This document shows positions 26,031 through 43,969 of a stretch of 64,000 nucleotides of DNA, one piece after another. Under the pieces are notes generated by a model. The model searched no databases and was not told the DNA's origin. It worked only from the letters and a program-made list of their open reading frames with translations. Position numbers and translations under genes: made by a program. The stretch's first letter is position 1. Each line of letters begins with the position of its first letter. The DNA comes from Stenopsyche tienmushanensis (taxonomy: Eukaryota; Arthropoda; Insecta; Trichoptera; Stenopsychidae), in contig WACJ01000516.1 in NCBI GenBank assembly GCA_008973525.1, positions 2,232,001-2,296,000 on the forward strand, written 5' to 3'.

Positions 26031-26799
26031 ATTCCAAATATCTGCGGAAACAATTTCCGTTTTTCATATGCGGCAATTAAATGTTTAATATATTCATTGT
26101 ATTTTTTAAATATATATCTATCAAAATAGTTTAATTAAAATAAAACTGCAAATATCATCACAAATTTATTTAATTAAAAAATACATAAAAAATTTATATT
26201 CATATAAATTTCATAAGTTTAAAAACTTAAATGTTCTCCAAGACATGCGGTGGAGACTTTTTTATCTTAAATAAATGTATAATAACTATATAAATGCTTC
26301 TAGTCAAATAAAATGATTTAAAATTAATCTAATAGATTCGCTCAGGGTACTTCAACCTAGATTCTAGAAAATCTGAAGCATTTCATAAAAAATAACAATT
26401 GAACTGTAAAATGATCTTTAAGAAATTATGTCTGTAATGCGTTAGGTTTTATGGTTTCTTTTTCTATTCATTTTATTTTGAAGTACTGAATTTCATTTAA
26501 CAATAATAATTGTTTATTTCCACTTATATAAAAAACAGCTCTGAAGTGATGAATGAATGAATATGCCATATCCGATGTCTGACATAGGCGATTTCCATAG
26601 GAGACTAATAATAGGGAAAGGATATTTCATGTGGTGGTTTCCCATTTGCCTTTCACACATACTAAATTAAAGATAAGAATTATAATTCATGTAGGATAGG
26701 AGAGAATCTGTGAGTGAGTAGCGAAATTATCATTATTTATAAATGAAAATTTAATAATTGTTGCAAATTAAATAACTCACTCACAATCATCCCTGCACA

Positions 26800-27003
26800 A
26801 CTTTATTTATCGTCTCAGTATTTACTTTTTCAAATCCAGAAAATCAAGACAATCGATTGAAAATATTCATATTTAATATTTATAATATTCATATTTCCCA
26901 TTTCCTAAATTTATTGATATAGTGAGAAAAAATTCACAATCTGGATTTGTACTCGAGACATTAGAGAAAGAGTCCAGGATTTAAACCACTAGACCAACTA
27001 TAT
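26800..27003 (-). mobile_element. tRNA-derived SINE-like repeat
   Basis: On the minus strand from about 27003, GTTGGTCTAGTGGTTTAAAT resembles a tRNA A box and GAGTACAAATCC a decayed B box about 35 bases on. The distal body ('ctggatttgaaaaa', 'tgcaggg') recurs at 46800-46930 and 56815-56920, which lack the tRNA-like head. Confidence 0.45.
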
Positions 27004-27151
27004 CATATATACAACTACACTATCTCAAATTATGATAGTTCCTCGGCAATGAAAGGCTAAAGAACCCTAAACTTGGTGGAAGCTGACAGAATCTAGGTGG
27101 AGACTGATATTTATTTTATAATAACCAATAAACTAAACATCTTTCAGCAAT

Positions 27152-29906
<2,755 letters not shown>

Positions 29907-30659
29907 GTTTGAAAAGTGTTGCCACAACCTGAGTAACGCGGAGTTTTTCATTTATTTTAAAAAATGAAACTAAAACAAAATATTTTTATTTAAGATTCTA
30001 CAATTACGTATAAATAATAAAAGCTACTAGTGTGCTTAAAATAATTCGTTAATGTATTAAATTGTGTTTTTTTCCTTGAATTTTTAGACGCTTACTAAAT
30101 AATAATGATTAAATTTTATAAAAAAATTATGTCGCTTAATTTCTGCAAATAATATGCTACATAGATATTATTTCATTTACAATGATCACAAAAAAATCTA
30201 TTTTTATTGATTATTGATAAGTATTTATATTTTTTAAAGAGCTTTTAACACAATATTTTATTAAATATTTAAAATGATTTAATTTAAACAAATACAATAT
30301 CTAAAATAATATCAACGAAAATGGATTTCGTTGCCATTCGATATTTTAGAGAAAGTTAAATTTAAATTGATTATGACATCAATATAGCAATATAAGCTTT
30401 CAAATAATTTCTTTTCCAGCTTTCATAAACATATAAATTTATTAAATTTATACTGATGTCATCGTGCATATAAATCATGTTTGAATAAATTAATGAATTT
30501 TTTTCATGGTATTAAATAATATAAATATATACGTTTTTCAATAGAAATAACGTTATGTATTTTTAATTATTGTTTAAATATATATTTGTAATTCTTATTT
30601 AAAAGGTATTTTTTAATTTTATTTTATTGAGTAGGTTATTTGGGTTGAGTTGGTGCGTG

Positions 30660-30823
30660 TTCGATTGCAAGAGTGGACAGCGTGAGTTCGCGAACGTCCG
30701 TGGCGTCTGTTCCGGCGGAAACTCAGCCACGCCGTTCATTTGGGTTGAGTACGCTCTCCGTAGCGGTTGACTTGGTGGCGAGCTCTACCACTGCTCGATT
30801 GCTGGGAGTTCTTTCGTTTTAAC
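30660..30823 (+). promoter_or_regulatory. 5' UTR / GC-rich start region of hnRNP A/B gene
   Basis: A sharp rise in GC begins near 30640 after AT-rich DNA and runs into the hnRNP ATG at 30824. It holds two 'tttgggttgag' repeats (about 30636 and 30738). I read it as 5' UTR and core promoter shared head-to-head with the HP1 gene 0.7 kb away; no TATA box is evident. Confidence 0.4.
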
Positions 30824-34005
<3,182 letters not shown>

Positions 34006-34021
34006 GTAACTTTACCATGAC

Positions 34022-34239
34022 GTAAGTACAGCCACATTTTACAAAATACATACAATACATATTTATTTTATTCGATTCATATTTTATAATACATACACCT
34101 GATAGTCTAAAGATAAACCCGCACATCAAAACTTGGCTATTGACAATTTCATACTTGTAGATCGAAAGTTGATAATGTATGTCTCTTTACATTTTCAATG
34201 TCCTATTTTCGTGTAACTAATAGTTCTCTTAACCTATAG
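34022..34239 (+). other. Candidate 3' UTR intron of hnRNP A/B gene
   Basis: A strong donor (gac|gtaagt) lies 17 bases after the stop, and an acceptor (ctatag|gtcccg) at 34239 leads into a more complex 3' UTR. The stop is too close to the junction (under 50 bases) to trigger nonsense-mediated decay by the usual rule. Confidence 0.5.
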
Positions 34240-34989
34240 GTCCCGTTCGCTAAAGGCTAGTCAGGCAGGTGATCAGAACCTTGACTATGCTTAGAAACAT
34301 CGGCTAGTTTAGTGGAAAAGAATTTCACAATTTCAAGCTAGTTCTTCTTCATTCATCAAAACCGAGAGGCTAGTGAAGGACATCTGAATCAGTAGAGGAA
34401 TATTGTAGAAAAGATTGATCAATATTGAATTATAACGAGAACAATCGCCTAAGTCTTACAGTGTAGGGATAAGTGTTTAAATTTAATAGTGTATGTGAAG
34501 TTTCTTATGTATTCGGATGTGACTATTTCTGTAATAGGCAGATGTATAAAACCTGTCCAGATAGAGTATACTTAGAACATGATAGCGTAACTAATGTGTT
34601 AGTTTATTCAGTTACCCGTAAAGGAAGACAGGACCATGGCGTAAAATAAATAGTCGAGATTAGTTTTTCAAGGCCAATAGTCTGTTTCTGTTACGGTTAA
34701 TTTTAAGAAAACATTTTATTCAGAACTATTTTAGTGATTCAAATCATGTATGGATGGTTTTTAAGTTAATCTTGTAATTACCATTACAATCAATAAATTT
34801 GTACTTTTAGTTAAATTTTTAATGTATTTAGTTTCGACGCTAACAGAGGAGGGTACATTAAGGACTTATTATATATATTTATATCTACAGGAATAAATCC
34901 AAATTGGTTTTTCATTTCCCTTAAAATTTAGGTAGGTTTATATAAAATAGTAAAATGTCATTAATGTTTAGATTATGTAATTTATATTC

Positions 34990-34995
34990 AATAAA
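34990..34995 (+). terminator. Likely polyadenylation signal of hnRNP A/B gene
   Basis: AATAAA about 985 bases after the stop, at the end of a stretch of moderately complex sequence. Position only; no transcript evidence. Confidence 0.35.
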
Positions 34996-35152
34996 AGTAT
35001 TCTTCTAAAAGATCTCAGGAAACATTACAATACGGGTTCAGTTTCTTTTTTCCTTACTAATTATTAGAGAATATTTAATATTGTTTGTTATTTACATGGG
35101 GAATCCACCTGTGGTCATTTAACATCCTGGCCATTCCGCGAGCTGTGCTGTC

Positions 35153-36135
35153 GGTAAGTAAAGAGATGGCAGCCGTAAATAAACATTTCATAATCTTTGA
35201 GTGGGATTTTGTTCATAATTAACATTTGATTGTCTGCTGGCTGTTTGAAACCTTACTAAATGTCCGTCCTTGACATCCTTTTTATTTGATCTTTTCAATT
35301 CAGACAAATTGGATTGAATCAGGTGAGAATGTGTAGCGGTTTTATTTCATCCCAAAATAAGTGTGGTTTATGTGGGCTGTTGCTTTTTGTGTGAATAACT
35401 TGCAGCAGCTGGACTTTTTTATGGGCAACGTCTCCAGCATCATGAGCATCGATGGTAAGTGTACCATTGGAGATACATATACAATTGTGCAAATAAAGAT
35501 CATTTTTTGACACTGGACTGGTCTTCCCGTCTATCATTTATTTTTCATTTGGAAAAGTATGTGATTAATATGAATTAAATGACTAAATTTAATATTTCAT
35601 TTTCAACCAGTTCCTGCCATATTTGTTAAAAGTACAATTTTACAAATAATACTTATTTTAATTATCTAAAAGGGCTTATAAAGAGCTCTACATTACAGAT
35701 TTTTACCTAATTAGGAAGGTAATCAATTTAGTATGTTTTAGTCGAGAGCATTAAGTTGACTTTTGATTAATAAGTGTCTTGAAAAAGATTTTTTCCTAAA
35801 GAAATCTGGGACAAAATTTTGCATTCAAGATTTCCAAAATCTAATGAAATGCATCCTGAATTATTAAAATTAAGGGTTTTATATTTATACTTTGGAGAAG
35901 TGATGTGTACCTAATATTTTTAATAAATTATTCCAATTAAGTTTCGAATTTTACTTTATAAAAAAAATTAACCTTCCTTACACAACATGAGTATTTTAAT
36001 TATTGAATTAGGAAAATTATAGTAAGCAATATGTGACATAAATGGGGTTTCGGTTAACTTGTTGAGACTGTTCCCTGCAATGGATTTTTGCAGAAGCTCG
36101 TGTGGATGTTGGCGTCTTACAATTATCAAGTTTAT
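35153..36135 (+). CDS. Possible start of an unrecognised gene (small exons)
   Basis: Three well-formed splice features line up on the plus strand: a donor tcg|gtaagt after 35153, an exon 35406-35454 (ttgcag acceptor, gatg|gtaagt donor), and an exon 36094-36135 (tttttgcag acceptor, ttat|gtaagt donor). An ATG at 35421 reads MGNVSSIMSID, and joining the two exons keeps the frame and phase (…SIDEARVDVGVLQLSSL). An MGN start could be myristoylated. I do not recognise the product and find no convincing next exon. Alternative: alternative 3' exons of the hnRNP gene, or chance. Confidence 0.3.
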
Positions 36136-39100
36136 GTAAGTGTAGCAAACAAGAACTAATACTAATTGCACCTTGAAAAAATCACTATGTAAGAGTTAAT
36201 TTTTTAAAAGGAGATATTCATAAACTGCTTAAAGTACAATTTCGCAGTTTTGCAAAACGATGTATGGTCCAGACAAAGTGTGTGGTTTGGTGTATTTTAA
36301 ATGTATCAGAATTATTGTTAAATCACTAGAATATTGAAATTTGAAAAAGCATTTTAAATTTTATTTACTCAATTGGCCTTATCAGTGGTAACTGTTCCCG
36401 AAATGGGTATGGCTATTCGGTAGAATGCTAAATTGTTTAGATGTCAATGATATCAAATTAGTGTGACTTGTAAACAATATTTTCACAAATTGTGGACATT
36501 GAAATATATAAAATAGTATTCAAATTTTTATATTATGACGATGTTAAATTGAATAAGTTTTGGCTAAAGCTTGTATCAGATTATACTAGTAGTTGTATAA
36601 ATATTTTAGGAGTCTTAATCTATCTTTTTTTATAACTAGAAACAAAGCATCTGGAATTCTTTGATTTTACAATGACAAGCATCAAGCTTGAATAGAAAAA
36701 TTGATGGAAGATTTGCTAAGCTCGAGATCAAACTTAGGCCTCCAGTTCTAATGAAAGCTGAATAACAGGAATTAAAAAGGATTGCAAGATTGAAATAGTT
36801 GTGAAATGACATGCTTTTGGGATTGGTGCCTCCTGACAAACTGGATTGTCGTCATAAGATAAATGCATATTTTAAGATTCTATTTTTTAAGATGTAGAAA
36901 TGTATGCATTATGAAGAGTAAAACCCCACTTAATGCAGGGATTTACTTTCTAATAAGTTGTAGCATTAAACGAGGACATCTTATCGACATATAATCAATG
37001 AGGATAAGTAAAATGAACAGAATAAAATTTATTAGCTTTTACATAACATTTATAGTTGAATATCTTTATTCATAAAATATTCATGAGAATCAAAAAAAGT
37101 TGAAGCCGTTATTGATAGCGAATGACTTCATTTTGTCTTACAGATTTAAATAACTTTGTATAAACTGATGCATAATTCCCATTATAGTGACTAGACTTAG
37201 AAAATCCATTGAAAATACTTTTGCTCATCTCAAAAATGCTAATTCCATCCAACTTCAATTCAGCTAATTAGGAAAGACCGGACCGAGAGGAGATTGAACC
37301 GTTCATGGCACTATAGAGTAAATCAAGCCTTATGGTCATACATACTCCTTTCAAACATTTATCAGTTAACTCATTCCAGGAAATTCCAGATATTGTAGTT
37401 TTTTCAAAAATCTTTAATGGAATTACTTAAACTTTTATTTATTGTATAGGTATAGCCTTTTGTGTCATCTATGGGCATTATTTAAAATCATAATAAAACT
37501 TTTATGATAATAAAAATATAAATACATACAAATTACAATACTATATTTTCCAAAAATAACTTGTTTCTGCTCACAATTCACTTTGTTATGAACAAGGTTT
37601 TTAGAATGAGTGTCGAAGTCGAAGCTCAATTGTTCGTGTTGTCTTGAGAACAGGCGTTTGTTTTGATAATTAAAATACTTGCATCGTTCCTATTGTTGAC
37701 CAATTTTGTTATTCCCCCTCGACAGTTCTGGAGTGGCGTCATTAGCCGAGTATCAACATTCTTTTGCACAATTTACTCCACAAATAAACTGGCTGACTTG
37801 CCCGATAACCATGTCCTTTTATTTTCACAACACATTAACAATACGCAAAAATAGCTGAACAACAGAAAGATACCATGCAAGTTAAAACATTAAGAAATAT
37901 TCCAAAGAAATTAATGAATATTTTAACGTTGAGGCGAAGGCGCTCTTGGGGGCAGAGTCCCCGGGCGGCTCTCCACCCTTCATGTGCTCATCAGAATGGC
38001 TGTGCTAGCGCATGGGTCTGTTCTTCTATCGGGCCGAGATGACACTGTTAAAATAACACATTGCACCTGAAGAGAGACGGAAAGATGTCGCCGTTAATCT
38101 GATGATTTAAATCTGCTCAGATTAACAGCGCTACTACGTGGGGATGGTAAATGGCCCATGCTACACTATCAACAGTGTTAAGGTTTATTTATTGAGCTTA
38201 GTTCATTATCAAACTTGTTGCACACTGCAACGGAGCTGACAGAAAAGTGGATTTACATTAGAGCATAGCATGTCTGTTTTCCGGTCCAAATGTGTTAATA
38301 TAACGCTTTGACCCATAATGAAGTTGTATTTGGTGGCAAGAAAACCACTTCTACTGGAATGCATGTTGTTAAGTCAGATAAATTTGTTAAGATGGATTGG
38401 AGTATTATCAATCAATAGTAAAGCTTTCAATTCTACTTTTGTGATTTTAGAAATACCAAAACAGTAACATTTTTCAGTATTGCAAAAATTATATTATTTC
38501 TCTAAGTAAATAAACTGTTATTTTAAAAATACTTTATTTCAGTAATTATATAAAGGAACAGTACATTATATTTTAAAAATAAATGCAAAAAATATTCAAA
38601 TACAACTTACATAAGGTCAGTCAATTTTTTAGATCAAATTAAGATTTCAGTCATACATTATGGACATTTTAAATTTTTTATCAGATATTTTATTTTTAAA
38701 TTAACATACTCATAACATAAATATAATGCAGGTATCAAGAAAAAATAATTTGGAAGACTGCCTTAACGAATGGGTTAAGTAAGCTTTGAAATGTCCTATG
38801 AACTATTTTAGGGATATGTTTTTCACAACTGGATATATCAATTAATTATAATATTGCACACGAAACAATACTTTTTGACACAGATTTTACATATATGGTT
38901 GAAATGCTTAACAATAAAAACGTCATTTTTCTATTGACGCGTTTAAATGTCAAGAACAATAGTAAAGTTCAACTACATGTTAAATTACTAACTGTCGATA
39001 TGACACTAATCCAATTATACACAAGAATATACACATACAAATTTACATAAACAATACTGTGTTTAATCATATTGACTGCAGTTTTGTGTTAAAGGCATGA

Positions 39101-39455
39101 GCCGAAACTACACAAACATGTTTAAGAACAATATTGTAGAATTGCACAAGGGTTTATCAATGCATGTGTACTCTTACTGCATTGTCATTATTTTGGTATA
39201 CCAATTAACATATAAGCTCGATAGATATTGATCATAAAATATCCAACTGATCTGAATAAAAATAATAATGCTTAAATATAAACCGACGCTAATGCTACTG
39301 ACTAATTATTTATTTGAGTATGTTAAACATGGCATTTATTTTTATCGATAATCTAACTAATAATTTTTAAACATCTACTTTTGTTAATGTACATTAAAAA
39401 TACTATATTCTAGCACCAATTAATTAAAAGAACATCCATTATATTAATATCGACC
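36136..39455. other. AT-rich intergenic region
   Basis: No supportable coding exon on either strand. It contains one GC-rich patch (37930-38040) within a decayed TTAA element. Confidence 0.4.
37923..38298. mobile_element. Decayed relative of the piggyBac-type MITE
   Basis: TTAA at 37923 and 38295 border a stretch that shares 'actatcaacagtgtt' and 'ggagctgacagaaa', in order and spacing, with the elements at 15651-16128 and 42768-43221. The ends are poorly conserved. Confidence 0.35.
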
Positions 39456-42276
39456 TTAATTACTGTCTGCATTTGAGCTTTCATCGTTTTGATTCTCTTC
39501 AGTGCTGTTATTCATCATTGCTTTTTCAAGCTTTAATTTCGCAATGCGCTCTTTTTGATACAGTCTAGTCTTTAACAGACGCCTTTCGCGTTGCTCTTTG
39601 GTTTCGTTAGCTATACGATTCGAGTGATATATGCGCAATTTGTACAAGCGCATCCTACGCTGCTCTTCTGTTTCGTTGGCTATTCGCTTGGATTGATATT
39701 TTTTCAAGCACTCTAATCGTTTTCGCCTCTGTTCATCAGTCTCCAGGGAACGTCTGTCGCGGGCCACTTGCAAGCGTTTTTCACGTTCCTCTCTCGTTTC
39801 GTTGAGTTTCTTCACTTGCCTAGCTGCCGAGGATGACTCACCGTCGGATGATCTTTCAGTCTCATTTGTCTGCAAAAATTGTTTTTTCTCATTTGTGTTC
39901 CAAAAGAATATTTTAATAAGAACTCATTCCTCAATCACTTTCAATCTTATTGATTTTTTTTAATATCAGTTGAAGATATACATCATTATATGAGAAGTCT
40001 TATCTGTTTAGATTAATTAATTGATTTATATATTTTTATTACTTCTGGGTTTTACTTTGAATTGAATTTTTTTGAAATAAACTCTAAATAAAAAAATCTG
40101 ATGTTTTAGTTTCATTTTTGTAAAAAAAAACTAAGCATTAAGTGGTTAAAGCTCTGTTTATTATTTTAAAATTTGAATTAAGAAAAATTGCTTATGTCTC
40201 ACAAGGAGAAATGTCAAGGCCATTTTGATTGGAAACCCATTTGCGAGTATTTATGAAAGAAACTATCCTAATATGCAAAATATAAGGACACATCTTGAGA
40301 CTCATAAAATATGCAATGATAGATATTCAAAGAACAGACTAAAATTGGGAATACCTTTATAAATTGAAAAATACACTAGTCAGATCCTCAGTAAATAGTA
40401 CAAGGTCATTTGCAGAAATAAAAAAAAGCATTGATAAGAAAATTGAATTTCGCACAATTTTTCATCAACAACACTTGATCAATAAATACTATTTAATTTG
40501 TTTATATGCAAGTGATATGTGAGTGTATTAAACAAAATATTTAAAAATCAGGCTGTATCCATTTTGCTCTGCCAATTTTACTTCTACCTGTGAAAAAGGT
40601 CCTCATATAGTACAGTAAAATATTCTTAGGAAATAGAATTAAGAAGCTGTAAAACCTGGTCAGCATGTTACAATCTACATGTTACCAATTTAAAACATAC
40701 GTCTTGACTGAATCTGCAACATGCCAATGGAAGATCACACGCTGAAAAGTTGTTGACTCTGTAAAAAATTATGGAGCTGGATATGGATGTTTTGCAACAT
40801 ACACAATATGTACCTAAAGATTTTCCTTCCGATTTTAACTTCCGTGTCATTATACGGAGAAATTATAAACAACAGTGCGTGTGTATGATCTTAAAATAAT
40901 TTTTGTCCCTCTAATCTTACATAGGGTCGAATCTAGTAGAATTATAAAATAAAATAAAAAACAAGTACATACAGTGGATTGATTTCCTTCAGAAGATTCA
41001 CTGTATTTAGGTTTTCTTTTGGTATAGGGTCTACGTTTACGAACTATCTGGTCCGATGTAAATGATACATCAGGAGGACTTTGCTCATTTGTAGACAAGT
41101 TCTCTACAACCTGAAAAAATATATAATAAGAATTTTCTCCAATCACTAAACGAAAAAATAGAATACTATGCTTGTTAAATATGTAAAATGTAAATGAGTA
41201 TTCTCTATGTGAATCTACAAATGTTAGTTTTTAGTTGACGTTTTTTTTTTAATTATAATGTTGTAATTGTATGTACCTGGATAGGTGGAGTGGGATCTCT
41301 TATTTTGATTGCATGTGCTGTGTTGCCTGAAAAGAAATTTTTATTTAAATTTTGTACATTTGATAGATTAAAAGGAAACATATTCCGATGGACAGATGTT
41401 AAAATCACCTATTTCCATTTGCTCTTTGAAAGGGTTTTCTGGCCAGTAATCATGAAAAAGATTAGCAGCCGAATAGCATTTTTGAACTTCTGTAAAGTCT
41501 ATTGCATCACAGAAATCGGCGGAGAAGACTTCTTCGTCTGCTCGGACAGCCCGACAACAGAATTTAATGTAGGCAAGATCCCAGCAATCGAGACGACGCA
41601 GGCTCATCTGCCAGAGGAGGTGAGAAACGGCGGGATCATTGCGGAAGTAGAAGACTGGCACGTATGGCCGCGATTCGAGGAGAACATAAGGTAGAAGAGC
41701 TCGAGGCTCGTGACGGCGCACGAAGCCACAGGGGGCAAAGCGCGGGGGATCAGAGGGCGAGCATTGAGAGAGACGCATCCGGCAGCTTAGCGCGAAAGTG
41801 AGCAGACGACGGGCATCGCGCACTCTTAAAAGAGGCTCCCCGACTTTGAGGGCGCGCCCCGCGCCGAGGAGACGCACCTCGTTGGGGGTTGCACGAACTG
41901 CGCGCGCTGGGCAACACGAGAAGATATCGTGATGAATGCCGAATCGAGCAACCGGGTCAAGAGCTCGCGCGAGACAGAAACGTTCGCCTCGGCGCCACAG
42001 ACAAGCTACTAGGCCCCCGCCGAGCCTCTCCCAACCGAAGCGCGCCTCACCTGCAGCCCCCGCCGCAGCGCCGTCGAGCTCCGGTCTGTCTTCCTCGCCG
42101 GACTTCTCATCAGAATCGATGATGAGTTCCTCCTTAATAAATTGACAGCGGTCGTCTAAAGACGAGTGCAGCTCGTCATCTTCAGTCTCCGCCATGAAAG
42201 GGAGCCTTCCACCACGGGCGTCGGGCGCGAAATCAGCTACTGGCCCAGGGGCCGGCACCGTTTCGCGCCCTGACAT
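39456..42276 (-). CDS. STPR-repeat protein with novel N-terminal region
   Basis: Four exons join in phase: 41409-42276, 41277-41326, 40973-41110, 39456-39869, about 489 residues. The C-terminus has 23-residue repeats beginning ET.EQR (ETDEQRRKRLECLKKYQSKR, ETEEQRRMRLYKLRIYHSNR, ETKEQRERRLLKTRLYQKER) preceded by a shorter one (ETREEREKRLQVARDRR). This is the STPR domain of silk-gland factor FMBP-1, which binds DNA. A basic segment RKRRPYTKRKPK lies before it, a likely nuclear signal. The first exon (289 residues) is GC-rich and has acidic DDELHSSLDDR and KEELIIDSDEKSGEEDR stretches, then an Arg/Cys-rich region ending in FHDYWPENPFKEQ that I do not recognise. Start chosen at MSGRE; an in-frame ATG at 42288 is possible. 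A nuclear DNA-binding role is inferred. Confidence 0.75.
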
Positions 42277-42763
42277 TAGCCAAAACAAACCAGCCAGACA
42301 GGCAGGACTGCCAACCCCATATACACAACCGATACGCGCTCCAAATACATCTATTTCTGCGCATGTCTTTTCAGTTTATTTTTAGGTCATTGATCAATAA
42401 TGTTATTAAAAAATATACATATACAGTAAGAAGTAAATATTACATTAAAAAACAAATAATATTAATATTTTTCTCACAACATCAAGACTTCTCAATTTCG
42501 ATTTAAATTGAAAACAATATTTGTTTAAAATATTTTTCAATATCTAAAAATATATATACCCAATGTAATTATCGTCCTTGTAATTTTTACAATTATAATA
42601 TTCAATTTCTTGTATCCCGAATCTCTCTTAGGAAAAATAAATATTTTTCTTAAATTCGCATATTTACAGCATAAATAAAATATGTATGTATTTATAGAAA
42701 TGACAATTAAAAGCTATTATCAATATTAAATGAATGCGAAAAATCAATTGATTGTATTATCAA

Positions 42764-43225
42764 TTAACCTTTTGAGGAGTGAGCAAATTTAAAATCGATG
42801 AAGTCGTTGATGCCATAATCGCTTTACACTCATTATTTTCTGTCAGCTCCTATCAACGTAAGAAAATCTTCAATTCGAGGCAGAGTCAATTGTAAATAAA
42901 CACTGTTGATAGCATACAAGACCACGTTATTTCTTTATAAAAACAATACACAAAATACGATTATTTTGCTCCTGCTTTAGAAGGAAATGATAATTCTCAA
43001 TATTTGGTCATTTCTTTGCGTTAACAAATAACACACTTTAAATCTAAATCATTATTAGTTGATACATTTGGATGTATGCGGGAAAGCTCTCCGTCTCTAT
43101 CTCCCGAACTGCGCTACGTTCTTTCTCTGCCTCTGTCTGTCTCCGAGCTCAATGTACAAGAGTGATCTTTCGAATAAGTGGAGGGGGGGTCCCAGGCCTT
43201 GGGATAGTACTCCTTTAGGGGCTAG
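42764..43225 (-). mobile_element. piggyBac-type MITE, copy 2
   Basis: Inverted relative to 15647-16132. Left TTAA at 42764-42767 with CCTTTTGAGGAG; right end CTCCTTTAGGGG followed by CTAG, probably a decayed TTAA. Interior is collinear with copy 1 (cagagtcaattgtaaataaa, gaactgcgct, cctctgtctgtctccgagct). It lies between the STPR gene and rough. Confidence 0.75.
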
Positions 43226-43969
43226 GAAACAAACGACGCGTTAAAAATTGAATTAACTTACCTTTTAAAAAGTCATATGAAGATTTTTATCATTCATAAT
43301 TAGCGCTCCTGACCAATTGCCGCATGCAGTGATGATCAAGCCAATTTGCTCTATTGCGTATATTCAAGTTTCACTTAAAAAGCATTTTATTAATGTATTT
43401 TAACAAAATCGACATAGACTTGTGATATGACATATTTTTTATTTAATAATTAATGATATAAAAATGATAGTGGATAGATTATATGTTGGGACGAATGAAT
43501 GAAATGCATGGACACAAATAGGATAGACTGGTTATGATTTAAAAAAAGGCATTTTATAGTATAATATATGTATGTACATTTATTTAGAAATAATGATCTT
43601 ACAACTATGTAAATATTTATATGATACAACAGCATTCAAAGTCCGGTAAAGAAAATAATTATCGATGTTATTGAAGTAAGGTTACATTGTTTCCTCGGGG
43701 AACGGGCATCGCATCAGAAGAGGTCGGTGAAGAATGAAATGGGAGGGATTTACGCTTTCCGGATTTCTTAATCAGTGGTCAAGATGCTGGAAAAGTAATT
43801 TCGCATCTCTTTTTATTTTATTCTCCTTGGGCCGAAAATAATTTGTTTCCTTAGCAATCTGCACAATGAGGATTCGCCCGAGCGTGCCTAATCATGAGGA
43901 GTTCCGAGGGGATGATATTTTTATTATGTTCGTTGACTAGACTCGCGCTCTCTATTCTTCGTTTCCGAA

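Noticed and set aside
41290..42385. Plus-strand ORFs over the GC-rich block
   Set aside because: Antisense shadows of the STPR gene first exon, which alone splices in phase to downstream exons.
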